Positions 29,080 to 37,973 of a DNA stretch of 64,000 bases are shown piece after piece; position 1 is the first letter of the stretch, and each line of letters begins with the position of its first letter. The stretch lies in NCBI RefSeq assembly GCF_019933155.2, contig NZ_CP082944.1:2978001-3042000 (forward strand). Reading direction: 5' to 3'. The position numbers were made by a program, and so were the translations under genes. The notes beneath the pieces are model-generated. The model saw only the letters and a list, made by a program, of their open reading frames with translations, was not told where the DNA came from and did no database searches. Source of the stretch: Metabacillus dongyingensis (GTDB lineage Bacteria > Bacillota > Bacilli > Bacillales > Bacillaceae).

Positions 29080-29894
29080 TGGAAAAGCTAGAATTGCTAT
29101 ACAGTGAACGGGAAACGGCCAAGTCAGACTTTTTAAAATATAAAGAAAATCGATCCTATTATGACGAAAAGAAAGATAAGGAAGTCAAGGATCAATATTA
29201 CCAGAGCATTTCATTCACGGATGCTAATCTGTCAGACAGCCTTCATACATTGCTTGAAAAAACACATACAGATCAGTTAAACTACAGCCCGCACCGTTAT
29301 GTGTACCCTTGGGTTGATTTGCAGGAAAACGGTCAATTAAAAAGCCTTTATTCTGGAAAAGGGATGAATCCGCTTTCTGTCATAGAGGAGGACGTTCGAC
29401 TCCATGAAATGCAGGCAAAAGGGTTAATTGGCAGCTTCTCGGAAGATCTATTAAACTGTGAACATGTAGTTCCTCAATCATGGTTCGATAAAAAAGAACC
29501 GATGAGAGGAGACTTGCATCATCTATTTGCCTGCGAACCCACCTGCAATAGCAGTCGCAGCAACCATCCTTACTATGATTTCCACGATTATGTCCCTGAA
29601 GGATGGATTCTAGGAATCAAAGATGGCTGCGGCAAGACTGAAGAAAGTAAATTCGAACCAGAATACGGCAAAGGAATCGTTGCCAGAGCAACACTCTATT
29701 TCCTAATTCGCTATCCAAACACAATAAAAAAAGAACTAGAGAATGTCTCTTTATTGCTAAAATGGCATCAAACATTTCCGGTATCCATCTATGAAAAGCA
29801 TCGCAACCTAGCTATCTATGAACTTCAAGGCAATCGGAACCCATTTATTGATTTTCCAGAGATGGCAGAGAGTATTGTAACCATAGAAAAATAA
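29079..29894 (+). CDS. Endonuclease I family (EndA-like beta-beta-alpha-Me) nuclease
   Basis: 271 residues. The core NCEHVVPQSWFDKKEPMRGD contains the EHxVPxSWF signature of Endonuclease_1 (PF04231), and LHHLFACEPTCNSSRSN follows as in that family. The His of EHVVP is the expected general base, and Asn and His residues bind the metal. The enzymes cut DNA (some also RNA) non-specifically. Most family members are exported, but no signal peptide is seen here. There is no own ribosome binding site; the ATG sits in TAATG of the subtilisin stop, so translation should depend on reinitiation. A hairpin with a GCC-ATTC-GGC core and a T-rich tail follows near 29949-29990. Confidence 0.9.
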   Translation: MEKLELLYSERETAKSDFLKYKENRSYYDEKKDKEVKDQYYQSISFTDANLSDSLHTLLEKTHTDQLNYSPHRYVYPWVDLQENGQLKSLYSGKGMNPLSVIEEDVRLHEMQAKGLIGSFSEDLLNCEHVVPQSWFDKKEPMRGDLHHLFACEPTCNSSRSNHPYYDFHDYVPEGWILGIKDGCGKTEESKFEPEYGKGIVARATLYFLIRYPNTIKKELENVSLLLKWHQTFPVSIYEKHRNLAIYELQGNRNPFIDFPEMAESIVTIEK

Positions 29895-30496
29895 AGTGAT
29901 TGATTGGAAACTCCTTTGTGAAAGGGTCTTTCTAGAATAAAAGATTGAAAGGAGTGCAGCCATTCGGCTTCCTTTTATAATTTTTATGCTTTGTCAGAAA
30001 AATATCCAGACGAATATTAAAGGTCCTGCAGCAACTTGCAACAGGCCCGATGTTAAATTTATATAATGACAATTCACTTATTGAATTAAAAAGCCTGTAT
30101 CAAAGATTACCAAGTAATCATTGATACAGGCTTCTTTTATTTCTTTCCCCTCCATAAAGTTTGATTGCACTTAGAGGTTTCCGTTCCCTTCAAATGATTT
30201 ACCCCCACAATGATCATTCAAAGAATGAAATACCATGTTTCCAGAGGACTGCTAATCGGATACCAGTGAATGAGAATTGTATGAGCAAGTAGGTCAATCA
30301 ATCGACATGCTTCGTAAATTACCCACTATCCATCATATTTAAACTCTATATAGAGATCAATTGCGCATTGTTCGTAAATAACCAAATAAGAACGATTTGA
30401 GTAGGTGTATATATTCTTTTAAATGAGTTCAAGTATAATTACTTCAGCTTTTTTTACTCTAATGTAACCCTGATTCTTACAAATATCATCTTTTTG
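29895..30496. other. Intergenic region with two hairpins, no gene
   Basis: About 600 bases. A bulged hairpin at 29949-29978 followed by T-rich sequence probably terminates the subtilisin/nuclease operon. A stronger hairpin lies at 30091-30137 (listed separately). The rest is A+T-rich with no supported frame. Confidence 0.5.
30091..30137. terminator. Strong bidirectional hairpin
   Basis: AAGCCTGTATCAA and TTGATACAGGCTT form the outer stem, and GATTAC and GTAATC the inner stem. The T-rich tail is on the plus side (TCTTTTATTT) and the minus side has TTTTTAATTC. Confidence 0.7.
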
Positions 30497-31879
30497 CTAC
30501 CCTTTAGGTAAGGAAATAGTGATTGAAGTCCCCTTTAAAGGTTCACTTTCGATTGAAATACTGCCATGATGCAACTTTACAATCTTTTTCACAATCGAAA
30601 GACCAAGACCTGTCCCTTCGGTTTTGCGTGTTCTTGCCTTATCTGCACGATAGAATCTCTCAAACGCCTGTTTTCTCTCATCCTCAGACATTCCAATCCC
30701 CTCATCGCGGATTATGATCGTAACCTGATCCTCATTATTATCTGTTTCAATATGAATACTTCCGCCTTTTTCACTATATTTAACCGCATTATTTAAAAGG
30801 TTTTCCCATACTGTTTGAAGCAAGGTTGCATTTCCTTTGATATCTTCTGCTTTCAAAGAATGAGAAAGGCTCATTTCTTTTTCCTCTAATTTCCATCTAT
30901 TGTGGTTAATCGTGTCTAACCATTGTTTATTTATTGAAAGAAGTTTCTGATCTTGAACTGCAAGAGATTCGTCCAAAACGGTTAATGCAAGCAGCTGTTT
31001 AGTTAATTCAGACAATCTGGACGTTTCTTGATGAATAATTTTCTGATAAGCGAATTGCTCTTCTTTTGTCACATCAGGCTTATTTAATAACGCAAGGTAG
31101 CTTTGAATCGTATGCAGCGGTGACTGAATATCGTGTGAAACATTATTTACGAACTCTTTTCTTTTTGTCATCAGCTGCTTGATTTGCACACGCATTGCAT
31201 CAAAACTTTCAGCTAATTGGCCGATTTCATCTCGGCGGGAAATGTTAATCGGTTCATCAAACGATTCAGCGGCCAGTTTTTTTGTCACGTTGGTCAAGTG
31301 AGTAATTGGATGAATTAATTTCCTTGCAGCAATAATCATGCCAAAAACACTTAAAAGCAATAGACCAATACCAAGACCTCCGAATAAAAAACGAAGCTCT
31401 CCAAACAGCAGGCCGATGTTAGGACGAATAAATAGAGCATATTTTGTTCCATCCGCTTCCAATGGAACACCTACTGAATTTTTTAGCTCATTTGCAAAAA
31501 ATCCTGTCACAAACGTTTCTCTTGGGTAGTCTCGCATTCCATGGTACACTTCCCCGTTAATGACAGTAGAAATAACCTCTTTGGGCAAAGTTTTATCCCG
31601 GTACTCCCCTCCATAGAAAGAACTGCTTCCGCTTTGATCCTCCACATATAGCTGATAGCCGGATGCGCCCAGCATTTCAAAAGCATCACTTAGCTGATCG
31701 GAACTCAAACCTTCTAAATATGCCGACATCTCAGCCGCAATCGCTGCATTCTTCTTATCATTTTCTTTTTTTACATACTGGTGATAATACGTATTCATAA
31801 CAAAGAAGGATGTTAAACTGCTGATGATCATTGTAATGAGAGTAAACCAAACGAACTTCAGGTAGAGTGAATGGGTCAT
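30497..31879 (-). CDS. hssS: Heme-sensing histidine kinase HssS
   Basis: 460 residues. A membrane helix at about 10-30, an extracytoplasmic domain at 31-165, a second helix at 166-187, a HAMP domain, a DHp helix with the phospho-acceptor His in NVSHDIQSPLHT, and an ATPase domain (NAVKYSEKG, DEGIGM, GTGLGLSIVK) are in order. The sensor domain has YHGMRDYPRETFVTGFF and NSVGVPL followed by a FIRPNIG segment, which matches my memory of S. aureus HssS closely. HssS detects heme-induced membrane stress and phosphorylates HssR. The ATG overlaps the hssR stop by four bases. HrtA/HrtB lie just upstream, confirming the assignment. Confidence 0.92.
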   Translation of the reverse strand: MTHSLYLKFVWFTLITMIISSLTSFFVMNTYYHQYVKKENDKKNAAIAAEMSAYLEGLSSDQLSDAFEMLGASGYQLYVEDQSGSSSFYGGEYRDKTLPKEVISTVINGEVYHGMRDYPRETFVTGFFANELKNSVGVPLEADGTKYALFIRPNIGLLFGELRFLFGGLGIGLLLLSVFGMIIAARKLIHPITHLTNVTKKLAAESFDEPINISRRDEIGQLAESFDAMRVQIKQLMTKRKEFVNNVSHDIQSPLHTIQSYLALLNKPDVTKEEQFAYQKIIHQETSRLSELTKQLLALTVLDESLAVQDQKLLSINKQWLDTINHNRWKLEEKEMSLSHSLKAEDIKGNATLLQTVWENLLNNAVKYSEKGGSIHIETDNNEDQVTIIIRDEGIGMSEDERKQAFERFYRADKARTRKTEGTGLGLSIVKKIVKLHHGSISIESEPLKGTSITISLPKG

Positions 31880-32550
31880 GTCAGCTCCTCCAGCTTATAC
31901 CCTACTCCGCGGACTGTTGTAATTTGTATATCAGGCGCCTTGCTGGAAAGCCTGCTGCGGATTCGTTTCATATGAACATTGACAGTCTGGTCATCACCTG
32001 TGTAGTCTATTCCCCACACACTTTCAATTATTTGTTCGCGGGTAAACACATGATTTGGACGAGATGCGAGAAGGCTCAGGACTTCGAATTCTTTAAGCGG
32101 AAGCATCAGCGTCCCGCTTTCCGCCTGAACTTCATAGCTTCTGCGGTCAATTTTGATAGAACCAATAATCAGGAGCTCATCCTGATGTTTTTGATATCTT
32201 CTTAAAATAGCTTGTATTCTATATAGTAATTCTTTAAATTCAAATGGTTTTACGACATAATCATCTGTTCCTGATTGAAATCCCTTTTCTTTGTCTTCTA
32301 TGTGATGCCTTGCCGTTAATAAGATGACAGGCACCTCGCAAATATTTTTCATTTCTCTTGTTACTTCAAAACCATCTAAACCAGGCATCATAATGTCTAT
32401 TACAGCTAAGTCGACCGACGTTTTATTTAATATGGAAAGAGCTTCCTTACCAGAATAGGCGCCGATTGCATTATAGCCTGCTCGATTTAACTCTATCTGG
32501 ATATATTTCACCATATCCTGATCATCGTCCACTACTAAAATTCTTTTCAT
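31876..32550 (-). CDS. hssR: Response regulator HssR (OmpR family)
   Basis: 224 residues. The receiver domain has an acidic pocket in VVDDDQD, the phospho-acceptor Asp in DIMMPGLDG (near residue 52) and the Lys of VVKPFEFKEL; an OmpR/PhoB winged helix ends in ITTVRGVGYKLEE. HssR activates hrtAB when heme is in excess. An exact four-base overlap couples it to hssS. GGGGAAG precedes the ATG. A hairpin lies between hrtA and hssR (32621-32645), so the pair may have its own promoter besides readthrough. The predicted target is the direct repeat at 34420-34439. Confidence 0.92.
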   Translation of the reverse strand: MKRILVVDDDQDMVKYIQIELNRAGYNAIGAYSGKEALSILNKTSVDLAVIDIMMPGLDGFEVTREMKNICEVPVILLTARHHIEDKEKGFQSGTDDYVVKPFEFKELLYRIQAILRRYQKHQDELLIIGSIKIDRRSYEVQAESGTLMLPLKEFEVLSLLASRPNHVFTREQIIESVWGIDYTGDDQTVNVHMKRIRSRLSSKAPDIQITTVRGVGYKLEELT

Positions 32551-32620
32551 GTTCTCTTCCCCTTAGATAAGAAATAAACCTATCATTCACTATTGTAATC
32601 AAATTAATATGGACAAAATC

Positions 32621-32648
32621 AGACTGCCTCAGATTCCGGCAGTCTTTT
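32621..32648. terminator. Hairpin between hrtA and hssR
   Basis: AGACTGCC (32621-32628) pairs with GGCAGTCT (32638-32645). T-rich sequence follows on both sides, so it may reduce readthrough from hrtBA into hssRS. Confidence 0.65.
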
Positions 32649-32661
32649 CATGATTGTTCCA

Positions 32662-33339
32662 TTAATTGAAAACCAGCCCATCCTTTATTGTAACGACTTT
32701 GTCTGCATAAAGAAGCATTTCTTCGTCGTGAGTAACCATCATTGTGGTAATCTTCATCGTTTTTGTTAATTGTTTGATTAAATTCATTATATCTTTTGAT
32801 CTTTTAGAATCTAAACTGGCTGTCGGTTCATCCGCAAATAAGATTTTTGGTTTGTGTATCAAGGCTCTGGCTACAGCAGCTCTCTGTTTTTCTCCACCTG
32901 ATAAAGATTGGGGATATGCATCCTTCCGATGATACAGATCTGTCAATTTTAGCAGCTTTCCTGCTTCGTCTCTTTGTTCCTGTTTCTTTAGCTTTGTTTC
33001 AGAGAGTTTAAGCATGAGAATTAGCTGATCTTGAACCGTAAGAAATGGGACCAGATGAGAAGCTTGAAAAATAAAGCCAAACTGATTGGCTCTCAAATTT
33101 CTGATTTGGTCCTGACTCATTTCACTTACATTTTCACCATTAAAAAGAATATTCCCATGTGTTGCACGCTGAAGTCCTGCAGCAATCGTCAAAAGCGTAC
33201 TCTTCCCTGAACCTGAGGCCCCTACTAACGCAGTGATTTCACCTTCTTTAAGAGATAGGCTAATTCCTTTTAATACTTGTTCTTCCTCTTCACCATAAAT
33301 GAACGTTTTCTTCACATCATTCAGCTGTAATATTGTCAT
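32662..33339 (-). CDS. hrtA: Heme efflux ABC transporter ATPase HrtA
   Basis: 225-residue ABC ATPase of the MacB/LolD group: Walker A GASGSGKST (near 40), Q-loop in FIFQASHLVPFL, signature LSGGEKQRAAVARAL, Walker B ILFADEPTASLD and the H-loop in VTHDEEM. With HrtB it forms the pump that relieves heme toxicity at the membrane. The ATG begins one base after the hrtB stop, so the two are co-translated. The adjacency to hssRS and an HssR-type site at the promoter identify the substrate class; the sequence of the ATPase alone would fit other MacB-like systems. Confidence 0.9.
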   Translation of the reverse strand: MTILQLNDVKKTFIYGEEEEQVLKGISLSLKEGEITALVGASGSGKSTLLTIAAGLQRATHGNILFNGENVSEMSQDQIRNLRANQFGFIFQASHLVPFLTVQDQLILMLKLSETKLKKQEQRDEAGKLLKLTDLYHRKDAYPQSLSGGEKQRAAVARALIHKPKILFADEPTASLDSKRSKDIMNLIKQLTKTMKITTMMVTHDEEMLLYADKVVTIKDGLVFN

Positions 33340-33340
33340 T

Positions 33341-34375
33341 TTACCCTTCTCCCTGTTGTATGGCTTTTAATGGTTCGACTTTTTTTATTTGAATACCTGA
33401 TAATGTAGCCCCAATGAACCCAACTGCTATAAAAACGAGTGAAAACTGAAAACTGGTTTTGGCCGGCAAATAAAATGGCAATCCCTCAGGAGCAACGGTT
33501 TCTAACGCTTGGCTCAATAGAACAGATATTCCAAGTGAAGCGAGCGTGATGATCATCATTTGGCTCCACATCATAACAAACAACGACCTCGTTTTCATGC
33601 CAATGGCTTTTAATATTCCGTACAGCCCTATTTTTTGAACATTCATCATGTAGAAAAAAATAGTAAACAGCATGCCGCTTATGACTATTAAAAACCAGGA
33701 AATCATATTCAGGGACATCTGCTCCGCGCTATAGCTGGGAATTGTGCTGAGGAACTCGTCATTCGTAAAAGACTGAAGTCCGGTAATAGATGGAGCCTCA
33801 ACTAGTTCTGGAATAAAGATTAACTGCATCTCAGTTCCTTTAAAAATTTCTTTGTAATCTTCTTTATGAATAAAAGCTGCAGGAGCATGACTGAATTTCT
33901 TGTGATCTGCAAACCCTTTTACGATCAGTTCTTTACTATATTGTTTGTTTTTTACCTTATCTCCTATTTTCACTCCTTCATCTTTTAAAGAACGATCTAG
34001 AATCACTTCTCCTTTTCCGACCTCTTCAAAAAATGGCGAATGAGCTGCTGCCACAAATGCAACACTATGCTGCTTATCTTGATCATCGTTTATAAAACCC
34101 ATTTGGATTGCAAGGACAGATGCCTGTTTATTTTCCGCAAGGACATTTCCCTCAATCTTTTTATCAATCTTAGATGCGAGATAATTTTCTTCAGCATCTT
34201 CATTCATATAGAAATGACCATCAGGCAAATCTTTTATCAGAGATGCATTATCTTTGGATAATCCATTTGAAAGCCCAGAAATCATAAACGTCAGAAAACT
34301 CACTAAAAAAATGATGAATCCTAAAATGATAAAACGGGCCTTGTTTTTTTTGATTTCCTTCCATGCCAGAATCAT
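33341..34375 (-). CDS. hrtB: Heme efflux ABC transporter permease HrtB
   Basis: 344 residues from the ATG at 34375, chosen because TTGGAGG lies seven bases upstream. The frame stays open to 34429 but that would run through the promoter. The topology is the FtsX/MacB type: one N-terminal helix (about 15-37), a large extracytoplasmic domain (about 38-220), then three helices with a KIGLYGILKAIGM loop between the first two and the closing VEPLKAIQQGE. HrtB extracts heme from the membrane with energy from HrtA. It is the first gene of hrtBA-hssRS, which is the reverse of an hrtA-first order. Confidence 0.9.
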   Translation of the reverse strand: MILAWKEIKKNKARFIILGFIIFLVSFLTFMISGLSNGLSKDNASLIKDLPDGHFYMNEDAEENYLASKIDKKIEGNVLAENKQASVLAIQMGFINDDQDKQHSVAFVAAAHSPFFEEVGKGEVILDRSLKDEGVKIGDKVKNKQYSKELIVKGFADHKKFSHAPAAFIHKEDYKEIFKGTEMQLIFIPELVEAPSITGLQSFTNDEFLSTIPSYSAEQMSLNMISWFLIVISGMLFTIFFYMMNVQKIGLYGILKAIGMKTRSLFVMMWSQMMIITLASLGISVLLSQALETVAPEGLPFYLPAKTSFQFSLVFIAVGFIGATLSGIQIKKVEPLKAIQQGEG

Positions 34376-34406
34376 TTTGCTTCCTCCAATTCTCTTGATA
34401 CGAAAA

Positions 34407-34439
34407 TTATAAATAAGCAAGGTGAACACAACATGAACG
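34407..34439 (-). promoter_or_regulatory. hrtBA promoter with HssR-type direct repeat
   Basis: On the minus strand GTTCATGTT, two bases, then GTTCACCTT (34420-34439) reproduces the GTTCATATT-N2-GTTCATATT direct repeat known for S. aureus HssR. TATAAT (34407-34412) follows at a -10 position, so the repeat covers the -35 region, as expected for an activator site. Confidence 0.78.
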
Positions 34440-34461
34440 GGAGATTACAAACGTACAGCAT

Positions 34462-34503
34462 AAAAAACCTGTAACAGGTTCGAAGTCCGTTTACAGGTTT
34501 TTT
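34462..34503. terminator. Hairpin terminator upstream of hrtB
   Basis: AAACCTGTAA (34465-34474) pairs with TTACAGGTTT (34491-34500), with A and T runs at either side. It would isolate the hrt promoter from the degenerate gene to its right. Confidence 0.65.
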
Positions 34504-34512
34504 AATGGTTTG

Positions 34513-34772
34513 TTAATTTTGCTTATTAATAGTGCTTTTCTTTATTAATTCTTTATAAGCAGCAATCTTATCATCAAGCTTTTTTCCAGTAGCCCCCAGC
34601 GTCTTAATTGTTTGTGAATCGATTTTTTGTGATTTTCAAACAGCTGCAGTGTTGTTTGTTCTCCTTCTAAGAATAATTGAGCATCTGCTAAAGAAATGGC
34701 AGTTTTTATGTTTCTATGCTGGACCTTTACGACATTGAAAAAATGGTCGGCATTGTGGACGCGGCATACGTA
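34513..34772 (-). pseudogene. Degenerate gene fragment, perhaps the C-terminus of a MerR-type regulator
   Basis: On the minus strand a frame free of a start codon reads VQHRNIKTAISLADAQLF, then QTTLQLFENHKKSIHKQ. A shift to the next frame near 34615 continues plausibly as IKTLGATGKKLDDKIAAYK with a stop at 34513. The pattern of a helical, Leu-rich coiled region ending in a Lys-rich tail resembles the effector end of MerR-like regulators, but this is a guess. There is no start, no DNA-binding domain and at least one frameshift. Confidence 0.35.
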
Positions 34773-34884
34773 TGAGTTTAACCTCTATCACCCTATCTTT
34801 TATTATGCCGAACGATCCTGCCGTTCCCATTCATAAAAGAAAAAACTAGGGCGGAAAATTCCGCTCTAGTTTTTTCTAATGATT

Positions 34885-35232
34885 TTATGCGTTCTCTTTT
34901 CCAACAAGCCTGACAAGCATATGCGCCAATTGATGGCGCTGTTCGTGCCCGCATGCTTTCCAAAGTTCCTGAAGCAATTTTTCTTCTCTATTTCTCGGTT
35001 CCTCATTTTCAGCAAGGTATGCTGCTACCTTTTCTGCTGTTTTGGCTAATTGTTCTTCATTTAGTCCGAGTTTTTCGCCTAGTGCCACCCTTTTCCCCAA
35101 ATACTGTTTAAAGCTTTCAAAACTCCCCAGAATATCTTCCATCTTTTCATCAGGAATCGTCGCTATGCGGCTTTCAACTTTTTCTGTTTCCAGACCTTCA
35201 TTTTTATTAATAATATGATTTTGTTCTGACAT
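34885..35232 (-). CDS. DUF3243 (YmfJ-like) protein
   Basis: 115 residues. The C-terminal 80 match the DUF3243 pattern: FKQYLGKRVALGEKLGLNEE, then EEPRNREEKLLQELW, and HQLAHMLVRLV at the end. The N-terminal 30 residues are a polar extension. The family is common in Bacillaceae and of unknown function; it is soluble and all-helical by appearance. The ATG at 35232 has AAGGGATG upstream. It is divergent from the germination operon, with no shared operator seen. Confidence 0.85.
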   Translation of the reverse strand: MSEQNHIINKNEGLETEKVESRIATIPDEKMEDILGSFESFKQYLGKRVALGEKLGLNEEQLAKTAEKVAAYLAENEEPRNREEKLLQELWKACGHEQRHQLAHMLVRLVGKENA

Positions 35233-35417
35233 TTGAATCCATCCCTTCTTTATATAAGCGTCGTTCTATTAGTTTTTTACCCGCTTTTTTCATATCGAAA
35301 CTTATTAACTCTTTACTGCCTGACTATGTTGAAAATCAGGGAAACACCACCAAATTATCGTATAAAACCCATTTTTTAACTAAATACTAACTTTTATTAA
35401 TAACAATGGGGGAAAAC

Positions 35418-36482
35418 ATGCGAATTCAGCCAGGAATTGCTCCTATCCATATCTATTTCATGATTATCATGTCTTCCGGATTAGTCAATCACGTTCTTAT
35501 CTTACCGCTTATTCTTTCGGCTGCCGGGCGAGACTCATGGCTCAGTGTTGCTGTTTCAATCGTTCCTTATATCATTTGGATTCTATTAATAGGTGCAGTT
35601 ACTAAAAAGATTGGAAATCAAAACCTTTTAGACTATTTGAAATCTCGTCTTGGAAGTGTTCCTGTTTTTCTGTTATCAGTGATTTTGTTCCTATATTTTT
35701 ATTTGAATGCTGCAGTGACCTTCAGAGATACAGTTACTTGGACAAAAACCAATTATTTGATGAATACTCCACCGCTTGTTCTTTGCATTTTGTTAGGCTT
35801 ACTGTGTTTTTTCGGAACATATAAAGGTATTCAGGAATTAGGCATTGTTGCTATGATTGCTCTTCCGCTGGTTGTTGCCTTTGGTTTTTTCATCGCAATT
35901 GGAAATATTCAGCATAAGGATTACTCCATGCTTCTTCCCATCGCTGAACATGGACCAGGACCAATAATAAAGGGCACAACCTACGTTTTTTCTGGACTTA
36001 CAGAATTATGCACGCTTTTATTTATGGTCCAGTATACGAATAAGCCTTTGAAATGGAAGCATATTTTCCTGGTGGCTTTTATCTTAATGGGACTCATGCT
36101 TGGTCCTTTGATGGCAGCAATCGCTGAGTTTGGACCATACGAGGCAAGCAAGCTCCGCTATCCTGCATTTGAGCAATGGAAGCTCCTTACCATCAGCAAA
36201 GAAATTACCAGAATGGATTTTCTGTCGATCTATCAATGGATTTCAGGAGCGTTTATTCGTATCAGCTTACTGATTTATATAGGATCACATTTGATTAAAG
36301 TGAAAAAATACAGAATTTGGATAATAAGTCTTTTATACATTCTGGTAATCGGCTATACACTTGCTCCAATATCTAACCTTGTCATTTTCAGGTATCTCTA
36401 TCATTACTTTTTTCCCTTCCAGATGTACGTTATGATTCCGCTCATCAGCATCATTTGTATTTACGTCCTACTTAAGAAATGA
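35418..36482 (+). CDS. Spore germinant receptor subunit B (GerAB/GerXB-type permease)
   Basis: 354 residues with about ten membrane helices and the GerAB-type opening IQPGIAPIHIYFMIIMSSG, with an FGPYEASKLRYPAFEQWKLL loop conserved in spore germination permeases. The family belongs to the APC superfamily and binds the germinant in the inner spore membrane. The ATG at 35418, with GGGGG five bases upstream, is preferred over the ATG at 35406. It is the first gene of a three-gene operon in the order B-A-C, whereas many Bacillus receptors run A-B-C. It is probably transcribed in the forespore; no promoter was assigned. Confidence 0.93.
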   Translation: MRIQPGIAPIHIYFMIIMSSGLVNHVLILPLILSAAGRDSWLSVAVSIVPYIIWILLIGAVTKKIGNQNLLDYLKSRLGSVPVFLLSVILFLYFYLNAAVTFRDTVTWTKTNYLMNTPPLVLCILLGLLCFFGTYKGIQELGIVAMIALPLVVAFGFFIAIGNIQHKDYSMLLPIAEHGPGPIIKGTTYVFSGLTELCTLLFMVQYTNKPLKWKHIFLVAFILMGLMLGPLMAAIAEFGPYEASKLRYPAFEQWKLLTISKEITRMDFLSIYQWISGAFIRISLLIYIGSHLIKVKKYRIWIISLLYILVIGYTLAPISNLVIFRYLYHYFFPFQMYVMIPLISIICIYVLLKK

Positions 36483-36491
36483 GGAAACTGT

Positions 36492-37973
36492 ATGACACAT
36501 AATGCTGCCGCTAATGTCAAAGCTATTGAACTAAATGAATTTTTGTCCTATTTTCAAAACAATATGGATGTGGTCATTAAGAAACGCTTATTTACTGAAG
36601 AATTTCCTTGCGGTTATACGCTTTTGTTTTGCAAGGGGTTAACAGATGTTCAGATTATGGAGGAAACGCTGCTTCCTTTTTTGACATCAATAATCGAAAA
36701 AGGTGAAACTTTAGATTGTCAATCGATAGGAAACCGTTTTACAGTAAATAAACTTTCTCTTACTGATCAAGAGCTTCAGTTGATAGAACGCAGTCTGTTT
36801 TCAGGCAATGTTTTAATAACAAAAGATCATGGAAGCTATGTTTATTCAATTGATCTATCAAACACACCTAAAAGAAGCCCTGAAGAATCCAATACAGAAA
36901 TTTCGATCAGAGGAGCGCGAGATGGATTTATTGAGGATTTAGAAACGAATTTCGCCCTAATAAGAAAACGATTTAAATCTTCCTCGCTGCATAGTAAATC
37001 CTATACGATTGGAAAGAGAAGCCAGACTTCTTTATCTCTGCTGTATGTAAATGATATTATCGATCAGGATTTAGTAAAACGGGTTCATCATCGTCTCACA
37101 CAATTAGATCTTGATGTTTTGGTGAGCAGCAGTGATTTAGAAGAGGCCTTATCAGATCATTACTTTTCTATTTTTCCTTTACTTGATAATACAGGACGTC
37201 CTGATTATGCCGTTCAATCCTTGGTTCAGGGTCATTTCATCATTATTGTCGATGGATCCCCTACGGTTCTGATAGGACCAGCGACACTAGGGATTACATT
37301 AAAATCACCAGAGGATTCAAACGCAAGTTTTTATATGGTTACTTTTGAACGGCTTCTGCGTTTTACGGGATTATTTACAACGATTTCACTCCCTGGTCTG
37401 TGGGTTGCGCTAACAACCTTCCACCAGGATCAGCTCCCTTATCCGCTGCTTGCAACTCTTACTCTTTCTCGAACCGGACTTCCTTTATCCTTGCCGCTTG
37501 AGATGATGATTATGGTCGTATTGTTCGAATTGTTTAAAGAAGCTGGCGCAAGGCTGCCGAGGGCAGTCGGTCAGACTGTAGCTGTATTGGGAGGGTTAAT
37601 CGTAGGAGATGCAGCCATTCGTGCAGGTCTTACTTCCCCTACTACACTTGTTGTCGTAGCAATCACCATGATCGCAAGCTATACATTCGTGAACCAATCG
37701 TTAAGCGGAAATTTGCTTTTTTTACGTGTTTATACCCTCTTGATGTGCGGTTTGTTTGGATTATTCGGCTTTTTTATATCAATGCTCAGCTTATTTTTGC
37801 TTCTGGGGTCCTTGCGTTCATTTGACTATCCTTACTTGGCAACATTGGCTGCACCTAATGTTTCAGACTTTCTAAAAACATTTCTCAAACTGCCTTTTCC
37901 GCTTATGAAACAAAGAGATAAATCGATGTTTCCTCAGGACTCATCCCGTCAAGGTGACAACAATGATCACTAA
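36492..37973 (+). CDS. Spore germinant receptor subunit A (GerAA family)
   Basis: 493 residues. A soluble N-terminal region (to about 285) contains the family blocks SLLYVNDIIDQDLVKRVHHRL and DYAVQSLVQGHFIIIVDGSP. Five membrane helices in the C-terminal half include the conserved ALTTFHQDQLPYPLLATL and the GLPLSLPLEMMIM segment. With the B and C subunits it forms the receptor that opens in response to germinants. It starts nine bases after the B gene and overlaps the C gene by 11 bases. Germinant specificity cannot be predicted from sequence. Confidence 0.95.
   Translation: MTHNAAANVKAIELNEFLSYFQNNMDVVIKKRLFTEEFPCGYTLLFCKGLTDVQIMEETLLPFLTSIIEKGETLDCQSIGNRFTVNKLSLTDQELQLIERSLFSGNVLITKDHGSYVYSIDLSNTPKRSPEESNTEISIRGARDGFIEDLETNFALIRKRFKSSSLHSKSYTIGKRSQTSLSLLYVNDIIDQDLVKRVHHRLTQLDLDVLVSSSDLEEALSDHYFSIFPLLDNTGRPDYAVQSLVQGHFIIIVDGSPTVLIGPATLGITLKSPEDSNASFYMVTFERLLRFTGLFTTISLPGLWVALTTFHQDQLPYPLLATLTLSRTGLPLSLPLEMMIMVVLFELFKEAGARLPRAVGQTVAVLGGLIVGDAAIRAGLTSPTTLVVVAITMIASYTFVNQSLSGNLLFLRVYTLLMCGLFGLFGFFISMLSLFLLLGSLRSFDYPYLATLAAPNVSDFLKTFLKLPFPLMKQRDKSMFPQDSSRQGDNNDH

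Noticed and set aside
32662..34375. BceAB-type peptide-antibiotic transporter
   Set aside because: The permease is about 345 residues with four helices, half the size of BceB, and the kinase has a large HssS-type sensor domain, not the BceS two-helix form.
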